Of a stretch of 64,000 bases of DNA, positions 35,804 to 45,512 are shown piece by piece. Below the pieces are notes generated by a model that saw nothing but the letters and a program-made list of their open reading frames with translations, ran no database searches and was not told the DNA's origin. Location of the stretch: NCBI RefSeq assembly GCF_002368295.1, contig NZ_AP018248.1, positions 6,313,979 through 6,377,978 on the forward strand, written 5' to 3'. Within the stretch, counting starts at the first letter, position 1. Every line of letters starts with the position of its first letter. The translations under genes were made by a program, and so were the position numbers. The DNA comes from Tolypothrix tenuis PCC 7101 (GTDB taxonomy: Bacteria; Cyanobacteriota; Cyanobacteriia; Cyanobacteriales; Nostocaceae).

Positions 35804-38506
35804 TTAAGATAAAACCCCCAATTCTCTAGCTTTTGCTACCGCTTGAGTGCGATTACTCACTTCCAACTTGCCGTAGATATTGCGGGCGTGCCATTTTACA
35901 GCTGCGAGACTAACAAATAATTGATCTGCGATCGCCTGATTTGACATCCCAGTTGCAAGATAATGCAAAACTTCCAATTCTCGCTCAGTTAATGGCTCAA
36001 TCAACGCTGAAATGGCAGCTGATTTTTTCTGCTCAACAGAACCAAATACAGCTAGCAAGCGATTCACTTCATGAGAATGAATATTCTGGGAAACAGCCCG
36101 TTGTAATAACTCTTTCATTGGGTTTCCTTCATCCAAAAACAAACGAATGTAATTGCCTTGGCGAGGAATATTCAGGGCTTGAGTTAACAAATTCAGGGAT
36201 TGCGCTTTATCTCCTTGCGCTTGGAAAACTAACGCCTGTAATAGCAACGTTTCCATGACGCGGATAGTTCTTCCACCTGTTTGAGCAAATTTAGATAATC
36301 GCTTGAGCAAGTGTAAGGCATCTTGTAAATGAGATGGCGATGAGTGCTGTTTACCGTAAGCTAGCAGTACTCTGGCATATGTTAAATAATCAAGTTCGGA
36401 ACATCTGGGATACTGTTCTGTTGCACTGTAGTGTAGTTCACTCTCGACACTCAAATTACTTTTCTCCGCCCAAGCGATCGCACTATCTAAATTTCCTTCT
36501 GCTAAGTACAATCTCGCTTTACAGGCTCCAACAGAAAGCATAGTAGGCCAAAGCCAGGGTTGACAGCGTTCCGCAGCATGAATTGTTGTCCAGGCTGCTT
36601 GAAAGTCGCCTTGAGATAGGCGCACTCGTGCCAATGTAATGTAGCCCATCATCAAGCCTGGCTGCTGATTCTGAATGGCGCGCTCAATGCTTTGGGTGAG
36701 ATGTTGTGCGGCTACTTCTAATTGATTTTGTTCTCTGAATAAATCGGCTAATGCTACCTCTACCAATACTCCCGCATAGGTGGCTAACCAACGCCGTTCT
36801 GTGGCTAATTCCAAGCCTTGCTGACACAGGGAAGTTGCTGAATCTAGTTGTCCTCGCAAGGCGAGAAACTGCGCTTGTAAATAAAGCCCTGCGATCGCTG
36901 GATCTGCAGTACCTCTGACTTTGCCAATGGCGCTAATTTCTGGGAGTAATTGCTTTGCAGACTCATAATTATCAGCCACAAAATATGTGACACCGAGATT
37001 GAGCAAGATGAGCGATCGCAACCAAGAATTATCTGACGGCAATAATTCCAAGGCTTTTTCCATAAATGCGACTGATTCCGCCGTATTTCCTTGCTGACGG
37101 GCTTGCATTCCTTTGAGCGCCACAACTAAACCCCAAAGGCGATCGCTGTTTTCTGTGGCATCAATACCTTGATTGAGCAATCGTTCCAGGGTTTGAATAA
37201 CTGCGATCGCATCTACAAATTGAGAAGATGTAAATGCTGCCCAGGCTTGCGCTACAAGTAACCAAGGACGGCTATTAGTCAGTTCATTAGGCAATTTTTG
37301 CAGAATAATTCGCAGGAAGATTGCATCAATCCGCGGGTTTTCTTTGGTTTGAATTTCTTGCTCAATTAAAGCGGCTGCATACTCAAACGCCTTTGCTGAG
37401 ATAGCCTGTTGAATAGCATCAGCAATATATCCCTGCTGTGCGTACCATTGGGCAGCACGATCATGATATTTCCCGACACAGTCCGGTTCGATGCGGTGTA
37501 AAATGTGACGCAGTGATTCTGCAAATAAATGGTGATAGCGGTACCAAGTACGATTACCATCGAGGGCAATTACAAATAAATTTTGACGCTCTAATTCCTC
37601 TAAAGTCTCAATTCCATTTACTGCTTCTTCCCCCAAAACGGCTTCACAGAGCGAACCACACATCTGCTCTAAAATAGAGGTTCGCAAGAGGAACAATTGC
37701 AGAGGCGGCGATTGTCTTTGTAAAACTTCTTCTACCAGATAATCTAGGATATAGCGTTTATCTCCTCCAAAAGATTTAATAAACACATCTATATCAGGAT
37801 TATCACGTAATGAAAGCATAGCTAGCTGTAACCCCGCAATCCAGCCTTCGGTTTGTGTTTGCAAGGTTGCTATTTGTGACTCTGTTAATGGTAATGGCAT
37901 AAACTGATGCAAAAATGTTGCGGCTTCTGCATCAGTGAAGCGTAAATCCTCTGCCCGTAATTCTTTTAATTGACTGCGGACACGCCATCTAGCTAAAGGT
38001 AGCGGTGGATCAACACGAGTTGCGATCGCTAAATGGATCTGTGTTGGTAAATGCTCCAGAAAAAAAGTTACTGTCTGATGAATTGCGGCATTAGTAATCA
38101 GATGATAATCATCTAAAACGAGAATTAATTCAGTTTTTAGTTCGGCTAATTCATTAATTAAAGGTGTTAACAAAGCTTCAAATGTCACAGATTCGCTAGC
38201 TTGCAACATCGCCAGCGTAGCCTCGCCAATCTCGGGAATATTCTGCTGTAAAGCTGCGACAATATATTTCCAAAAGCGCCTGGGATCATTATCCTGCTCA
38301 TCTAAAGAAAGCCAACTTACAGGAACTTGAGTTTGATGCGCCCATTCACTCAACACAGTTGACTTCCCAAAGCCAGCCGCCGCCGAAATTAGTATGAGTC
38401 TGCTAGTTAACCCCTGATTTAATTTATCCCACAGGCGATCGCGCTGCACCAAAGGCGATCGCAGCGAGGGAATATGTAACTTAGTCACCAGCAGAGGACT
38501 AGCCAT
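35804..38506 (-). CDS. MalT-type LuxR-family ATP-dependent transcriptional regulator
   Basis: This protein of about 900 residues is a large STAND-type regulator. Near residue 45 is a Walker A motif (SAAAGFGKST), later LILVLDDYHLI as Walker B. A winged-helix region follows, then a long helical TPR-like section (about 400 to 800). At the C-terminus is a LuxR-type HTH (LTERELEVLHYLATGMSNQA, ending KLEVSNRTQAVAKARELGVL). In MalT the central part binds an inducer and ATP drives oligomerisation. The ATG at 38506 (MASPLLVTKLHIP) is the usual start of this family; a GTG eleven codons upstream is possible. It may control the gene group 3' of it, but this is inference. Confidence 0.9.
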   Translation of the reverse strand: MASPLLVTKLHIPSLRSPLVQRDRLWDKLNQGLTSRLILISAAAGFGKSTVLSEWAHQTQVPVSWLSLDEQDNDPRRFWKYIVAALQQNIPEIGEATLAMLQASESVTFEALLTPLINELAELKTELILVLDDYHLITNAAIHQTVTFFLEHLPTQIHLAIATRVDPPLPLARWRVRSQLKELRAEDLRFTDAEAATFLHQFMPLPLTESQIATLQTQTEGWIAGLQLAMLSLRDNPDIDVFIKSFGGDKRYILDYLVEEVLQRQSPPLQLFLLRTSILEQMCGSLCEAVLGEEAVNGIETLEELERQNLFVIALDGNRTWYRYHHLFAESLRHILHRIEPDCVGKYHDRAAQWYAQQGYIADAIQQAISAKAFEYAAALIEQEIQTKENPRIDAIFLRIILQKLPNELTNSRPWLLVAQAWAAFTSSQFVDAIAVIQTLERLLNQGIDATENSDRLWGLVVALKGMQARQQGNTAESVAFMEKALELLPSDNSWLRSLILLNLGVTYFVADNYESAKQLLPEISAIGKVRGTADPAIAGLYLQAQFLALRGQLDSATSLCQQGLELATERRWLATYAGVLVEVALADLFREQNQLEVAAQHLTQSIERAIQNQQPGLMMGYITLARVRLSQGDFQAAWTTIHAAERCQPWLWPTMLSVGACKARLYLAEGNLDSAIAWAEKSNLSVESELHYSATEQYPRCSELDYLTYARVLLAYGKQHSSPSHLQDALHLLKRLSKFAQTGGRTIRVMETLLLQALVFQAQGDKAQSLNLLTQALNIPRQGNYIRLFLDEGNPMKELLQRAVSQNIHSHEVNRLLAVFGSVEQKKSAAISALIEPLTERELEVLHYLATGMSNQAIADQLFVSLAAVKWHARNIYGKLEVSNRTQAVAKARELGVLS

Positions 38507-38790
38507 ATGGAATTGGGGACTTCCACTTAAAACTATCACTGTGTAGGCAGGGGGGCAGGGAGCAGGGAGCAGGGGAGAGAAATAGTGGTGTTGAATCTAG
38601 ATATTGGAATGATTTATTTTTGGGAGTTCCCTTGATTTCTGCGAACCTTTCTTTAGCTTAGACAAAAATTTCTCAATTACTGATTACCTATAGGATGAGT
38701 ACAACACAAGGGAAATAAAGCTACCATTCAAGATAGACGAAAAGCCTTTGAGTTTCCCCAGCAGTAGTAGTTAGTTATCTAGGTAGAGTA

Positions 38791-39369
38791 ATGCGCGTTG
38801 CAGTGATATTGGGTATAGCGATCGCAATGGTAGCTGGTATTCAAGGCTATACCTTAAAGCCCAGTCCAGCAGTTCAGTTGCAAGATGGTACAGTGTATTT
38901 TGTTCAACCACCGCGCTTAGTGGAAGCAGTTACTACCTATAAAGAAGTTTATGTTTGGGGTGCAACATATTACTTTACTCTCAACCTACCAGAAAATGCT
39001 GGAGAACCACTGCAACGAGTCACAATTAACCAGCGTGAGGGAGTAGACTACGTTCGCTTTGACCTTAAAAATACTTCTGCCTTTGAAGGAACGAGTTCCC
39101 ATGAAGGACAAAAACTAGGATTAAAAGATGCCACTAGTGATGGCAAAACTCAAACAACAACTCTAGTATTTGATCCCCCAGTACCCCCAGGTAGAAGCAT
39201 TACAATTGCCCTCAAACCCCGCCAAAATCCCTCAGTTTCAGGCGTTTATCTATTTGGCGTGACAGCCTTCCCCCCAGGCGAGAAATCCCACGGACAATTT
39301 CTCGGTTTTGGACGATTAACCTTCTACAGCCACAGTTTTAACTCAATTTTCTCCCCTTTCGGCTGGTGA
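38791..39369 (+). CDS. secreted DUF2808 protein (second copy)
   Basis: This 192-residue protein has a short N-terminal hydrophobic segment (MRVAVILGIAIAMVAGIQG), a signal peptide or anchor, and a DUF2808 domain: ATYYFTLNLPENAGEPLQRV, LKNTSAFEGTSSHEG, PPVPPGRSITIALKPRQNPS and GVYLFGVTAFPPG. It is a distant paralogue of the gene at 26923, sharing the STAT/FEGTS and PPG-TITIALKP motifs. It is divergent from the MalT-like regulator. The function of the family is unknown. Confidence 0.85.
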   Translation: MRVAVILGIAIAMVAGIQGYTLKPSPAVQLQDGTVYFVQPPRLVEAVTTYKEVYVWGATYYFTLNLPENAGEPLQRVTINQREGVDYVRFDLKNTSAFEGTSSHEGQKLGLKDATSDGKTQTTTLVFDPPVPPGRSITIALKPRQNPSVSGVYLFGVTAFPPGEKSHGQFLGFGRLTFYSHSFNSIFSPFGW

Positions 39370-39474
39370 GTGTGGAAGAAAGCAGGGGAGCAGGGAGCAG
39401 GGAGAAAGATTTTCCAGTACTCGGCAATTGGGTTGAAAGCAGCTAAATGTATTAGAGTTCTTGCACTAATACAA

Positions 39475-39580
39475 AACTTACCCTCATCCAAGAGCCCCTT
39501 CTCCCAATTTCGGGAGAAGGGGAGCCGATATCAAAATCCCTCTCCCATGCTTGGGAGAGGGATTTAGGGTGAGGGAAAAG
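39475..39580. repeat. double-hairpin palindromic repeat
   Basis: Two hairpins stand side by side: CCCCTTCTCCC...GGGAGAAGGGG and CCCTCTCCC...GGGAGAGGG, ending in TTAGGGTGAGGG. This is the look of a common dispersed repeat of cyanobacteria. It lies between convergent genes in a 329-bp gap and could also end transcription from both sides. Confidence 0.75.
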
Positions 39581-39698
39581 ATTCATGCAAGAGGTCTATT
39601 GATGCTCAAAGCCATAATCGTCCTGATTAGGTCGCCTTTATGCAATTCTCTCCCTTGCTCCCTGCCCCCTGCCCCTTTTCCTCTTCTTTGACTCTTCC

Positions 39699-42284
39699 TT
39701 ATTTCTCCTTAAAAGTCCAAACACCCTCATCCCAATCTGCATCTGATGGGGGTGATTGTATCCAGTGCTGACAGCGGTGCAGATGTAATAAAGCCGCTTT
39801 GTCATGGCTATCAATCGCTAAAACTTGATTGAATTTAGCTTGTGCTAGGTCAAACTGGCGATTTAAATAATATTCACGCCCTTTGTGATATAGCTCAATT
39901 ATTTCTAATTTTTCACTCTTAATGGGATCGGTACGCAAACTTAGCAGTTCATAAATAGCAACTGGTTCATTTCTGCCTTTAACACGAATATAATCTAGTT
40001 CTCTAGCCCAAATATTTTCACGACAGGGATTATAAGTATTATCGCTAATAATAATGTCGCAACCGTACTGTTTGCTGACGCTTTCTAAGCGGGAGCCAAG
40101 GTTAACACCATCACCAATGGCTGTAAATTCCATTCTTTTACTAGAGCCAATGTTGCCACTAATTACGGTATCAGAATTAATGCCAATCCCAATGTTAATT
40201 CTCGGTTTATTAGCTAAGTAGCGGCGGTGATTAAATTCTTGCAAACGATGACGCATTTCTAAAGATGTTTGTACCGCCATCCAAGCGTGTTCTTGTAATG
40301 GTAAAGGCGAACCAAACACAGCCATAATTGCATCACCAATATATTTATCTAGCGTGCCTTTATGTTTAAAAACAGCCTCTACCATTGATTCAAAATATTC
40401 ATTGAGCATACTCACAACTTCTTCGGCTTCGAGATTTTCCGTTAAAGTTGTATAGCCGCGAATATCAGAAAATAGAATCGAAACTTCTTTGCGATCGCCT
40501 CCTAATTTAGCATCATCTAATTTTAGTAATTCTTCCGCTAATTCCTGGGTCATATAGCGGTACATTGTACTTTTCAGGCGCTTTTCATCACTAATATCTT
40601 CCATTACTACTAGCGCGCCACGTACTTGTTTATTGTCGCTAGCATCGGCAATTGTGTTAATTGATAAATTAATACTATGCTGCTCTGTACCTGTAGTTAA
40701 AAGAGTGCGATCGGGATAATATTGTTGTCGGTGTTTGTAGTTAGCTCCATTTAAAGCATTCTCACACCATTTACTAAAGTTACCTTCTTTAATATTGATG
40801 ACATTTTGAATCGAAAGACCTTCTAAACGGTCTTTTTCTTGTAAATCTAGTAAGCGTTTAGCGCTTTCATTCGCTGCAATAATTAAACCTGCTTTATCTG
40901 TAGAAATTACCCCATTAGAAAGACTCCGCAAAATATCTCGCTGCATTTGTTCTTGCTGCTTCACTGTGGCGAATAATTGAGCATTTTGCAGCGCTACACC
41001 TGCTTGAATATTAAAAGCTTCCATGAATTCTTCATCGTTATGATCGAAGCTAGCTTGGAAGCATTCAGGAGCTTTGGGCCAATGTTCGTGATTATAAGCT
41101 GGGAAATCCCCTGATTTTCTTTTATTGACTAATTGCGTCACACCAATCAATTGTTGATCGGCATTAAATACAGGCATACATAATAAACTACAAGTTCGGT
41201 AACCATTTTGTTGGTCAAGTTGTTTAGCTGTATCGGAATCTGGGTGATCGTACAAATCAAAAGGAATATTCAGCTTTTTACCAGATGCAGCGACTATACC
41301 AGCAAAGCCTTTACCGACTGGAACGCGTAATTCTTTTGTTGTACCATTATCTTGAGTAATTTTTGTCCATAATTCCTCGCGATCGTGGTCTATTAGCCAT
41401 AATGTACTGCGATCCGCATTCATTAATTCCTTGGCTTCATCCATTACCCTTTTGAGGGTATCTTCTAAGTCAAGATTACTTTGCGAAAGCGACTTGATTG
41501 CTTTCATTAATGCGGCTGCGGCTCGTTGTTTTTGCGTAGCGACATAAAACGAGCGTGATGATTCTAAAATTAGCCGAATTGAAGGCGCAAATTCTTGGAA
41601 TAATTCTTCATCAGCATAAGTAAATCCTTTAGTATCAACTCGTTCTGCAATGGGAGCGTTAGGATTATGCGGACATTTTAATTTATTCAGTAATTGTACT
41701 ACTGCAACTAATTCGCCTTGCTCATTTAACAACGGCAAAGCCAACATTGTATAGGTACGGTAGCCAGTAATTTGTTCTTGCTTTTGAGCAAATACTGAGC
41801 GAGGATCGTCATAAAAATCATAGGGAATATTGACAACTTTTTTGAAAGTAGCAACTTCCCCAGCAATTCCTTTATCTGCGGGAATGCGAATTTCTAAAGA
41901 GCGATCGCCTTCTCCTTCTGCTAATATTGACCAGAGTTCTTGCTTCTCTTCATCTAATAAAAATATAGTTGTTCTATCTGCTCCTAATAATTCTCCAGTT
42001 TTTAAAGTAATCGAATGCAACATTTCTTCGAGGATTGTGTCAAACCCATGAGAATCTAACCTCGTGAGAGTTTGATGCACAATCTGCAATTTCTGTTCGA
42101 CATCTTTAACAACTTGTTTAAAAGTTTCCTGGGTTAAGGGAGCCAAAAAACTAGAAATAGTTCCCTGTCTTTTAGCAAGTACACCTACAGGAGCAGTATT
42201 TTCTTGTACATAGCCATTTTCTGAATGGCGCACACCAATAATTAAATCGGTAGTCTCATCAAAACTATGTTGATGCGATGACAT
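39699..42284 (-). CDS. cyaB1: GAF-GAF-PAS class III adenylate cyclase (CyaB1 type)
   Basis: This 861-residue protein has two GAF domains (about 80 to 235 and 270 to 440), a PAS domain (about 455 to 580), a class III cyclase catalytic domain (about 610 to 790; SILFSDIRGYTTLTENLEAE with the metal-binding Asp, LDKYIGDAIMAVFGSP, and RMEFTAIGDGVNLGSRLE) and a short C-terminal TPR-like part. Order and length match CyaB1 of Anabaena (859 residues), where cAMP bound to the second GAF domain activates the enzyme. The lysine in SSKRMEF and the IGD motif fit adenylate rather than guanylate specificity. The NKFDE-type GAF residues are not fully conserved in this reading. It is a single-gene unit. Confidence 0.9.
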   Translation of the reverse strand: MSSHQHSFDETTDLIIGVRHSENGYVQENTAPVGVLAKRQGTISSFLAPLTQETFKQVVKDVEQKLQIVHQTLTRLDSHGFDTILEEMLHSITLKTGELLGADRTTIFLLDEEKQELWSILAEGEGDRSLEIRIPADKGIAGEVATFKKVVNIPYDFYDDPRSVFAQKQEQITGYRTYTMLALPLLNEQGELVAVVQLLNKLKCPHNPNAPIAERVDTKGFTYADEELFQEFAPSIRLILESSRSFYVATQKQRAAAALMKAIKSLSQSNLDLEDTLKRVMDEAKELMNADRSTLWLIDHDREELWTKITQDNGTTKELRVPVGKGFAGIVAASGKKLNIPFDLYDHPDSDTAKQLDQQNGYRTCSLLCMPVFNADQQLIGVTQLVNKRKSGDFPAYNHEHWPKAPECFQASFDHNDEEFMEAFNIQAGVALQNAQLFATVKQQEQMQRDILRSLSNGVISTDKAGLIIAANESAKRLLDLQEKDRLEGLSIQNVINIKEGNFSKWCENALNGANYKHRQQYYPDRTLLTTGTEQHSINLSINTIADASDNKQVRGALVVMEDISDEKRLKSTMYRYMTQELAEELLKLDDAKLGGDRKEVSILFSDIRGYTTLTENLEAEEVVSMLNEYFESMVEAVFKHKGTLDKYIGDAIMAVFGSPLPLQEHAWMAVQTSLEMRHRLQEFNHRRYLANKPRINIGIGINSDTVISGNIGSSKRMEFTAIGDGVNLGSRLESVSKQYGCDIIISDNTYNPCRENIWARELDYIRVKGRNEPVAIYELLSLRTDPIKSEKLEIIELYHKGREYYLNRQFDLAQAKFNQVLAIDSHDKAALLHLHRCQHWIQSPPSDADWDEGVWTFKEK

Positions 42285-43239
42285 AACTAGCTTTTTATAG
42301 ATGATGAATATATTTTAAGAATGTTATTTAATTGCTGCCATCAGCAACAATCGCTTGACATTATCCACAGTTTAATCTTTTGTTAAGCTAGCGTCATCCT
42401 GTGGAAATCTGGGGAAGATTAATAATCTCAAATTCACATTCTACTTATGTAAATAATCAAGAAACTAAGGAAATAGGCTAGAAAGGAAAGCGGCTTTTCT
42501 ATCATCTATTGCTTGCGCTTAAAAGCGCTACTAAGAGGCTGATATGTGACACCATTTTCCCTCAAACTAGGAGCGATCCTGCTCATAACGCAAAAATCAA
42601 GTTTTAAGCGCAAGTTCAGCAGTATCCATCTTTTCAAACTTGCAACAGAGCCAGTAATACAACATAAAAATCAAGTTACTCCCACGCTTTGACTCCTTGT
42701 ACGATCCATCTACCGATTTTCTTGAACACCTGGTTTCTCCACAATTAAACGACAATCAAGGAATACCCTAATTCAGGCTAACTGTAAAGAGCGGGCTTTG
42801 ACATATCTGGTAAATTTCTCCCAAAAGATTAGAAATTTAGAGGAATTTTGTAGACATTCGGCAGTAAACTCTATATTACATAGATATCCGACTCTGAGAA
42901 TGAGATTAGTATACTGTCTCAGAATGGAACACCAAGGGTAATTTAAGTAGCCACAGAAAGTCCAACCGGAAGATGCATGAGACTGCGATCGCAGATATTA
43001 CCTCCTCCCTTCAGCCATTGGCTATGTGACTGACAATATCTGTGGGAGTGGCGTATCCTATAGTTCCCATATATTTTGCACAATTAACACTGATACCACA
43101 AAATCTTAACTTTTGTAACAAATTTAGCCGCTTGCATAAAACTTAGCTCATACACAGATACTTAAGCAAAGAGTAGTGACTGTCATTTAGATAGCTCCTA
43201 ACCTGATTCTGCTGACTATTTTGCAAAAGGTAAATTTAC
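42285..43239. other. 955-bp gene-free region
   Basis: No convincing gene was found on either strand. Seen directly: a 13-bp inverted pair, CTTGCGCTTAAAA (42512 to 42524) and TTTTAAGCGCAAG (42602 to 42614), about 77 bp apart. The region should contain the promoters of the divergent cyclase gene and of the small gene at 43240. Confidence 0.5.
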
Positions 43240-43431
43240 ATGGTTTATACATTAGAAAGAACCAGCGCCCCAGTTGAGAGTAGTTACACTCCACCTAACC
43301 CCAAGCCTTTATTACCCAATCAAGAGCCACCAAAAACCACAACCACCGATACAGAAGAAACTACTCCACCCAGCGAGTCTGAAGAAACTACTCCACCCAG
43401 TGAGCCTGAGGAAACTACTCAATCTACATAA
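43240..43431 (+). CDS. small Pro/Thr/Glu-rich protein
   Basis: This 63-residue protein has a short N-terminal part (MVYTLERTSAPVESSYTPP) and a low-complexity tail made of EETTPPSE repeats. It resembles no family I know. The case for a real gene is an AAAGG motif about ten bases upstream of the ATG and a strong rho-independent terminator about 90 bp after the stop. The tail repeat (GAAACTACTCCACCCAG, twice) is also a direct repeat at DNA level. It may be disordered. It stands alone between two gene-free stretches. Confidence 0.5.
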   Translation: MVYTLERTSAPVESSYTPPNPKPLLPNQEPPKTTTTDTEETTPPSESEETTPPSEPEETTQST

Positions 43432-43522
43432 AATAGTTATGCGTAAATGCTAACGAATCCTCTACTTGAGTATCTGGAGTGCAATACAACAGTGCTGCAA
43501 TCCTCATATTTAGGTAGGTGAG

Positions 43523-43558
43523 ATATGGATGAGATTTTCATCTCATCCATATTTTTTT
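43523..43558 (+). terminator. rho-independent terminator
   Basis: A perfect 13-bp stem (ATATGGATGAGAT with ATCTCATCCATAT) with loop TTTC is followed at once by six T. It lies about 90 bp after the small gene at 43240 and is the clearest terminator in the window. Confidence 0.85.
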
Positions 43559-43721
43559 GGTTAACAATCTACGATTTTGGATTTTAAATCATACCATTTT
43601 GAAAAAAGAATGCGACAGATGGGTAGGGAACATCCACAATCTTTTGGCATATCAGATTATCTTACAGGTGCCGTGCCCTTACAAAAAATTTATCTGCCGC
43701 AAACATTATTTGATTTGGTAT

Positions 43722-43890
43722 CAATACAGTTCAGTTAAAAAAATAAATTGACAACAAAACAATAATTTTGGAGGGGGTTTGGGGGACGCAACCGTCACCC
43801 AATCGGGTGTTTGGGGGAGAATCCCCCAATTGAGCTAGCTTTTCCACAACTGACAAATCAATCACTAATGCTTTTATCTAAACTGTATTG
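43722..43890. repeat. hairpin-rich repeat element, copy 2 (inverted)
   Basis: The core is the same as in copies 1 and 3 but in the opposite orientation (GGAGGGGGTTTGGGGGACGC). The ends CAATACAGTTCAGTTAAA and TTTATCTAAACTGTATTG form imperfect terminal inverted repeats. The gene-free stretch 43432 to 44218 otherwise holds only the terminator and AT-rich DNA. Confidence 0.8.
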
Positions 43891-44218
43891 GATTTTAAAT
43901 TCCTCCTCCACTGTCGATGTACCATCAAGGAATAATTGGCTAATTCAAAATCTATTGATCCTGAAGCTGAATTTAATTCCTGAAATAGCTTTCAAGCTAG
44001 GAAAGAAGAGAGATAGAGATGTCTAAATTTTTCGCAAACACCAAATTAGAGTTCTAGATAAATTTTTGGGTGAATAATTTTTACAATTCACTAACTTTTT
44101 TGATATAAAAATAATTTTTATATCAGTTACGGTATAAACACAAATCACACCTTAATATATTGACTGTCTTAGCAGCTATTAAATCTGCAATATATTGGTT
44201 TGAGGTGGAGGATGAATT

Positions 44219-44599
44219 TTGGAAATACAATGGGGATTTAATCTTTTATCCAAGTTTATTCAGTTTGAAATTTGGTTATTTCTTGTGGGTTTAATGTCCT
44301 CTGTATTTTTTCTGATTATCAAAAAGAAAATCAATCTTAGAGGATTACTTTTTGATAAAACAAAGAATCAAAAGTATAGCCCAGAGCGATTGCAGTTATT
44401 GCTATTCACCCTGATATTTGTTGCGTACTACCTATTTGATGTTAGGCAAAATTTAAATACTTGCAAAGTTTCAAGCTTGCCATGTAGTATGCCACAAATC
44501 CGAGCAGAATTTCTCTATGCATTGGGAGGAAGCAACTTTGCTTATCTTTGGAGCAAGTTGACTTCACTTATTAAAGAACGGAGGTCAGAGCGTGCCTAG
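44219..44599 (+). CDS. small membrane protein, first of a paralogous pair
   Basis: This 126-residue protein has two predicted membrane helices, about residues 17 to 36 (IWLFLVGLMSSVFFLIIKK) and 58 to 72. A C-terminal part contains FLYALGGSNFAYLWSKL. The start is a TTG at 44219 with GGAGG seven bases upstream; an ATG at 44212 is in another frame and soon stops. The segment ERLQLLLFTLIF matches ARFQLLIFTFVI of the next gene, and the C-terminal ALGGSNFAYLWSK matches LLGISSTSYVLGK. The two are thus paralogues. The function is unknown. Confidence 0.6.
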   Translation: MEIQWGFNLLSKFIQFEIWLFLVGLMSSVFFLIIKKKINLRGLLFDKTKNQKYSPERLQLLLFTLIFVAYYLFDVRQNLNTCKVSSLPCSMPQIRAEFLYALGGSNFAYLWSKLTSLIKERRSERA

Positions 44600-45047
44600 C
44601 ATTAATGATCTTTTTGTAATTTTGGCGCTGGTTATCGGTTGTGTTATTACGATTTTTGTTGCAGTTTTAGAAATATTTATTCTGATATTTATTTGGGAAG
44701 GTACTTGGAATTTAAAAACTAATAAAAAACGGGGAATTAATCTAGATAAGCTGATTAGTGAAAGCACTGGTGATGCAAGTTTGGCCAGGTTTCAACTGTT
44801 GATTTTCACTTTTGTGATTTCAATGAGTTTAGTCTTGATCATTACTAGTAACAAACCACCAGCGTTTCCTACTTCTATTCCCGATCAAATTTTGGGATTG
44901 TTGGGAATTAGTAGTACTTCCTATGTTCTGGGCAAAGCCTTACAATCACAGATTAAAGACTCCTCTTCTGAACCACCTCCACCTAGCGAACCACCTCCAC
45001 AATCGCTACCACCAACAGATCCAAACTCCGATCCTTATTCAGGATAG
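44592..45047 (+). CDS. small membrane protein, second of a paralogous pair
   Basis: This 151-residue protein starts at a GTG (44592) with GGAGG seven bases upstream, overlapping the end of the first gene by 8 bp, so translation is coupled. It has a long N-terminal hydrophobic helix (about 7 to 35), a cytoplasmic-looking stretch (KTNKKRGINLDKLISE), a second helix (about 67 to 84), the LLGISSTSYVLGKALQS motif, and a proline-rich tail (PPPPSEPPPQSLPP). The tail recalls linkers that bind partner proteins. No known family was recognised. Confidence 0.65.
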   Translation: MPSINDLFVILALVIGCVITIFVAVLEIFILIFIWEGTWNLKTNKKRGINLDKLISESTGDASLARFQLLIFTFVISMSLVLIITSNKPPAFPTSIPDQILGLLGISSTSYVLGKALQSQIKDSSSEPPPPSEPPPQSLPPTDPNSDPYSG

Positions 45048-45167
45048 AAATCCCAGTCAAGTATGATTCAATGATTTGGGTGCGTTAGCCTTGGGTGTAA
45101 CGTACCCAACTTGTATTTTATAAATCAAATCTAAATCCTATAGTTATCAATATTAAGTATCATGGTG

Positions 45168-45269
45168 TTAGTCGTGAGAGTTTTTTTGCGGAAACAGGTA
45201 AGCGATCGCCGCACATCCAGACACAGTCACTAAACTTACTAAAAATCCAGCCAGAATAACAGTAGACAT
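45168..45269 (-). CDS. possible 33-residue single-helix membrane peptide
   Basis: A short frame on the minus strand reads MSTVILAGFLVSLVTVSGCA, then AIAYLFPQKNSHD. It would be one membrane helix with a short polar tail, the shape of small photosystem or NDH-1 subunits of cyanobacteria, but it matches none that I remember. No good ribosome site precedes the ATG. The call is tentative. Confidence 0.3.
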   Translation of the reverse strand: MSTVILAGFLVSLVTVSGCAAIAYLFPQKNSHD

Positions 45270-45512
45270 AATTCATTCAGGGAGTAGGAGAAGCAGGGTT
45301 GGTTGCTGTCAAAGCGGGAACGGGTATAAGTTTCTACTCCCAGCGATTTTTTTGCTGAGAATCATAGAGTGATTGACCAAAGTGGAATCAATGGAAAACT
45401 ATATTTTTCTCAATCTCAGGCTAGCAATTGCATATTACGCAGCCATGACCACCTTGTGACAATCTATTGTATGTATAGAGGACTTCCAGAAAATAAATTA
45501 TCCAATATAGTC

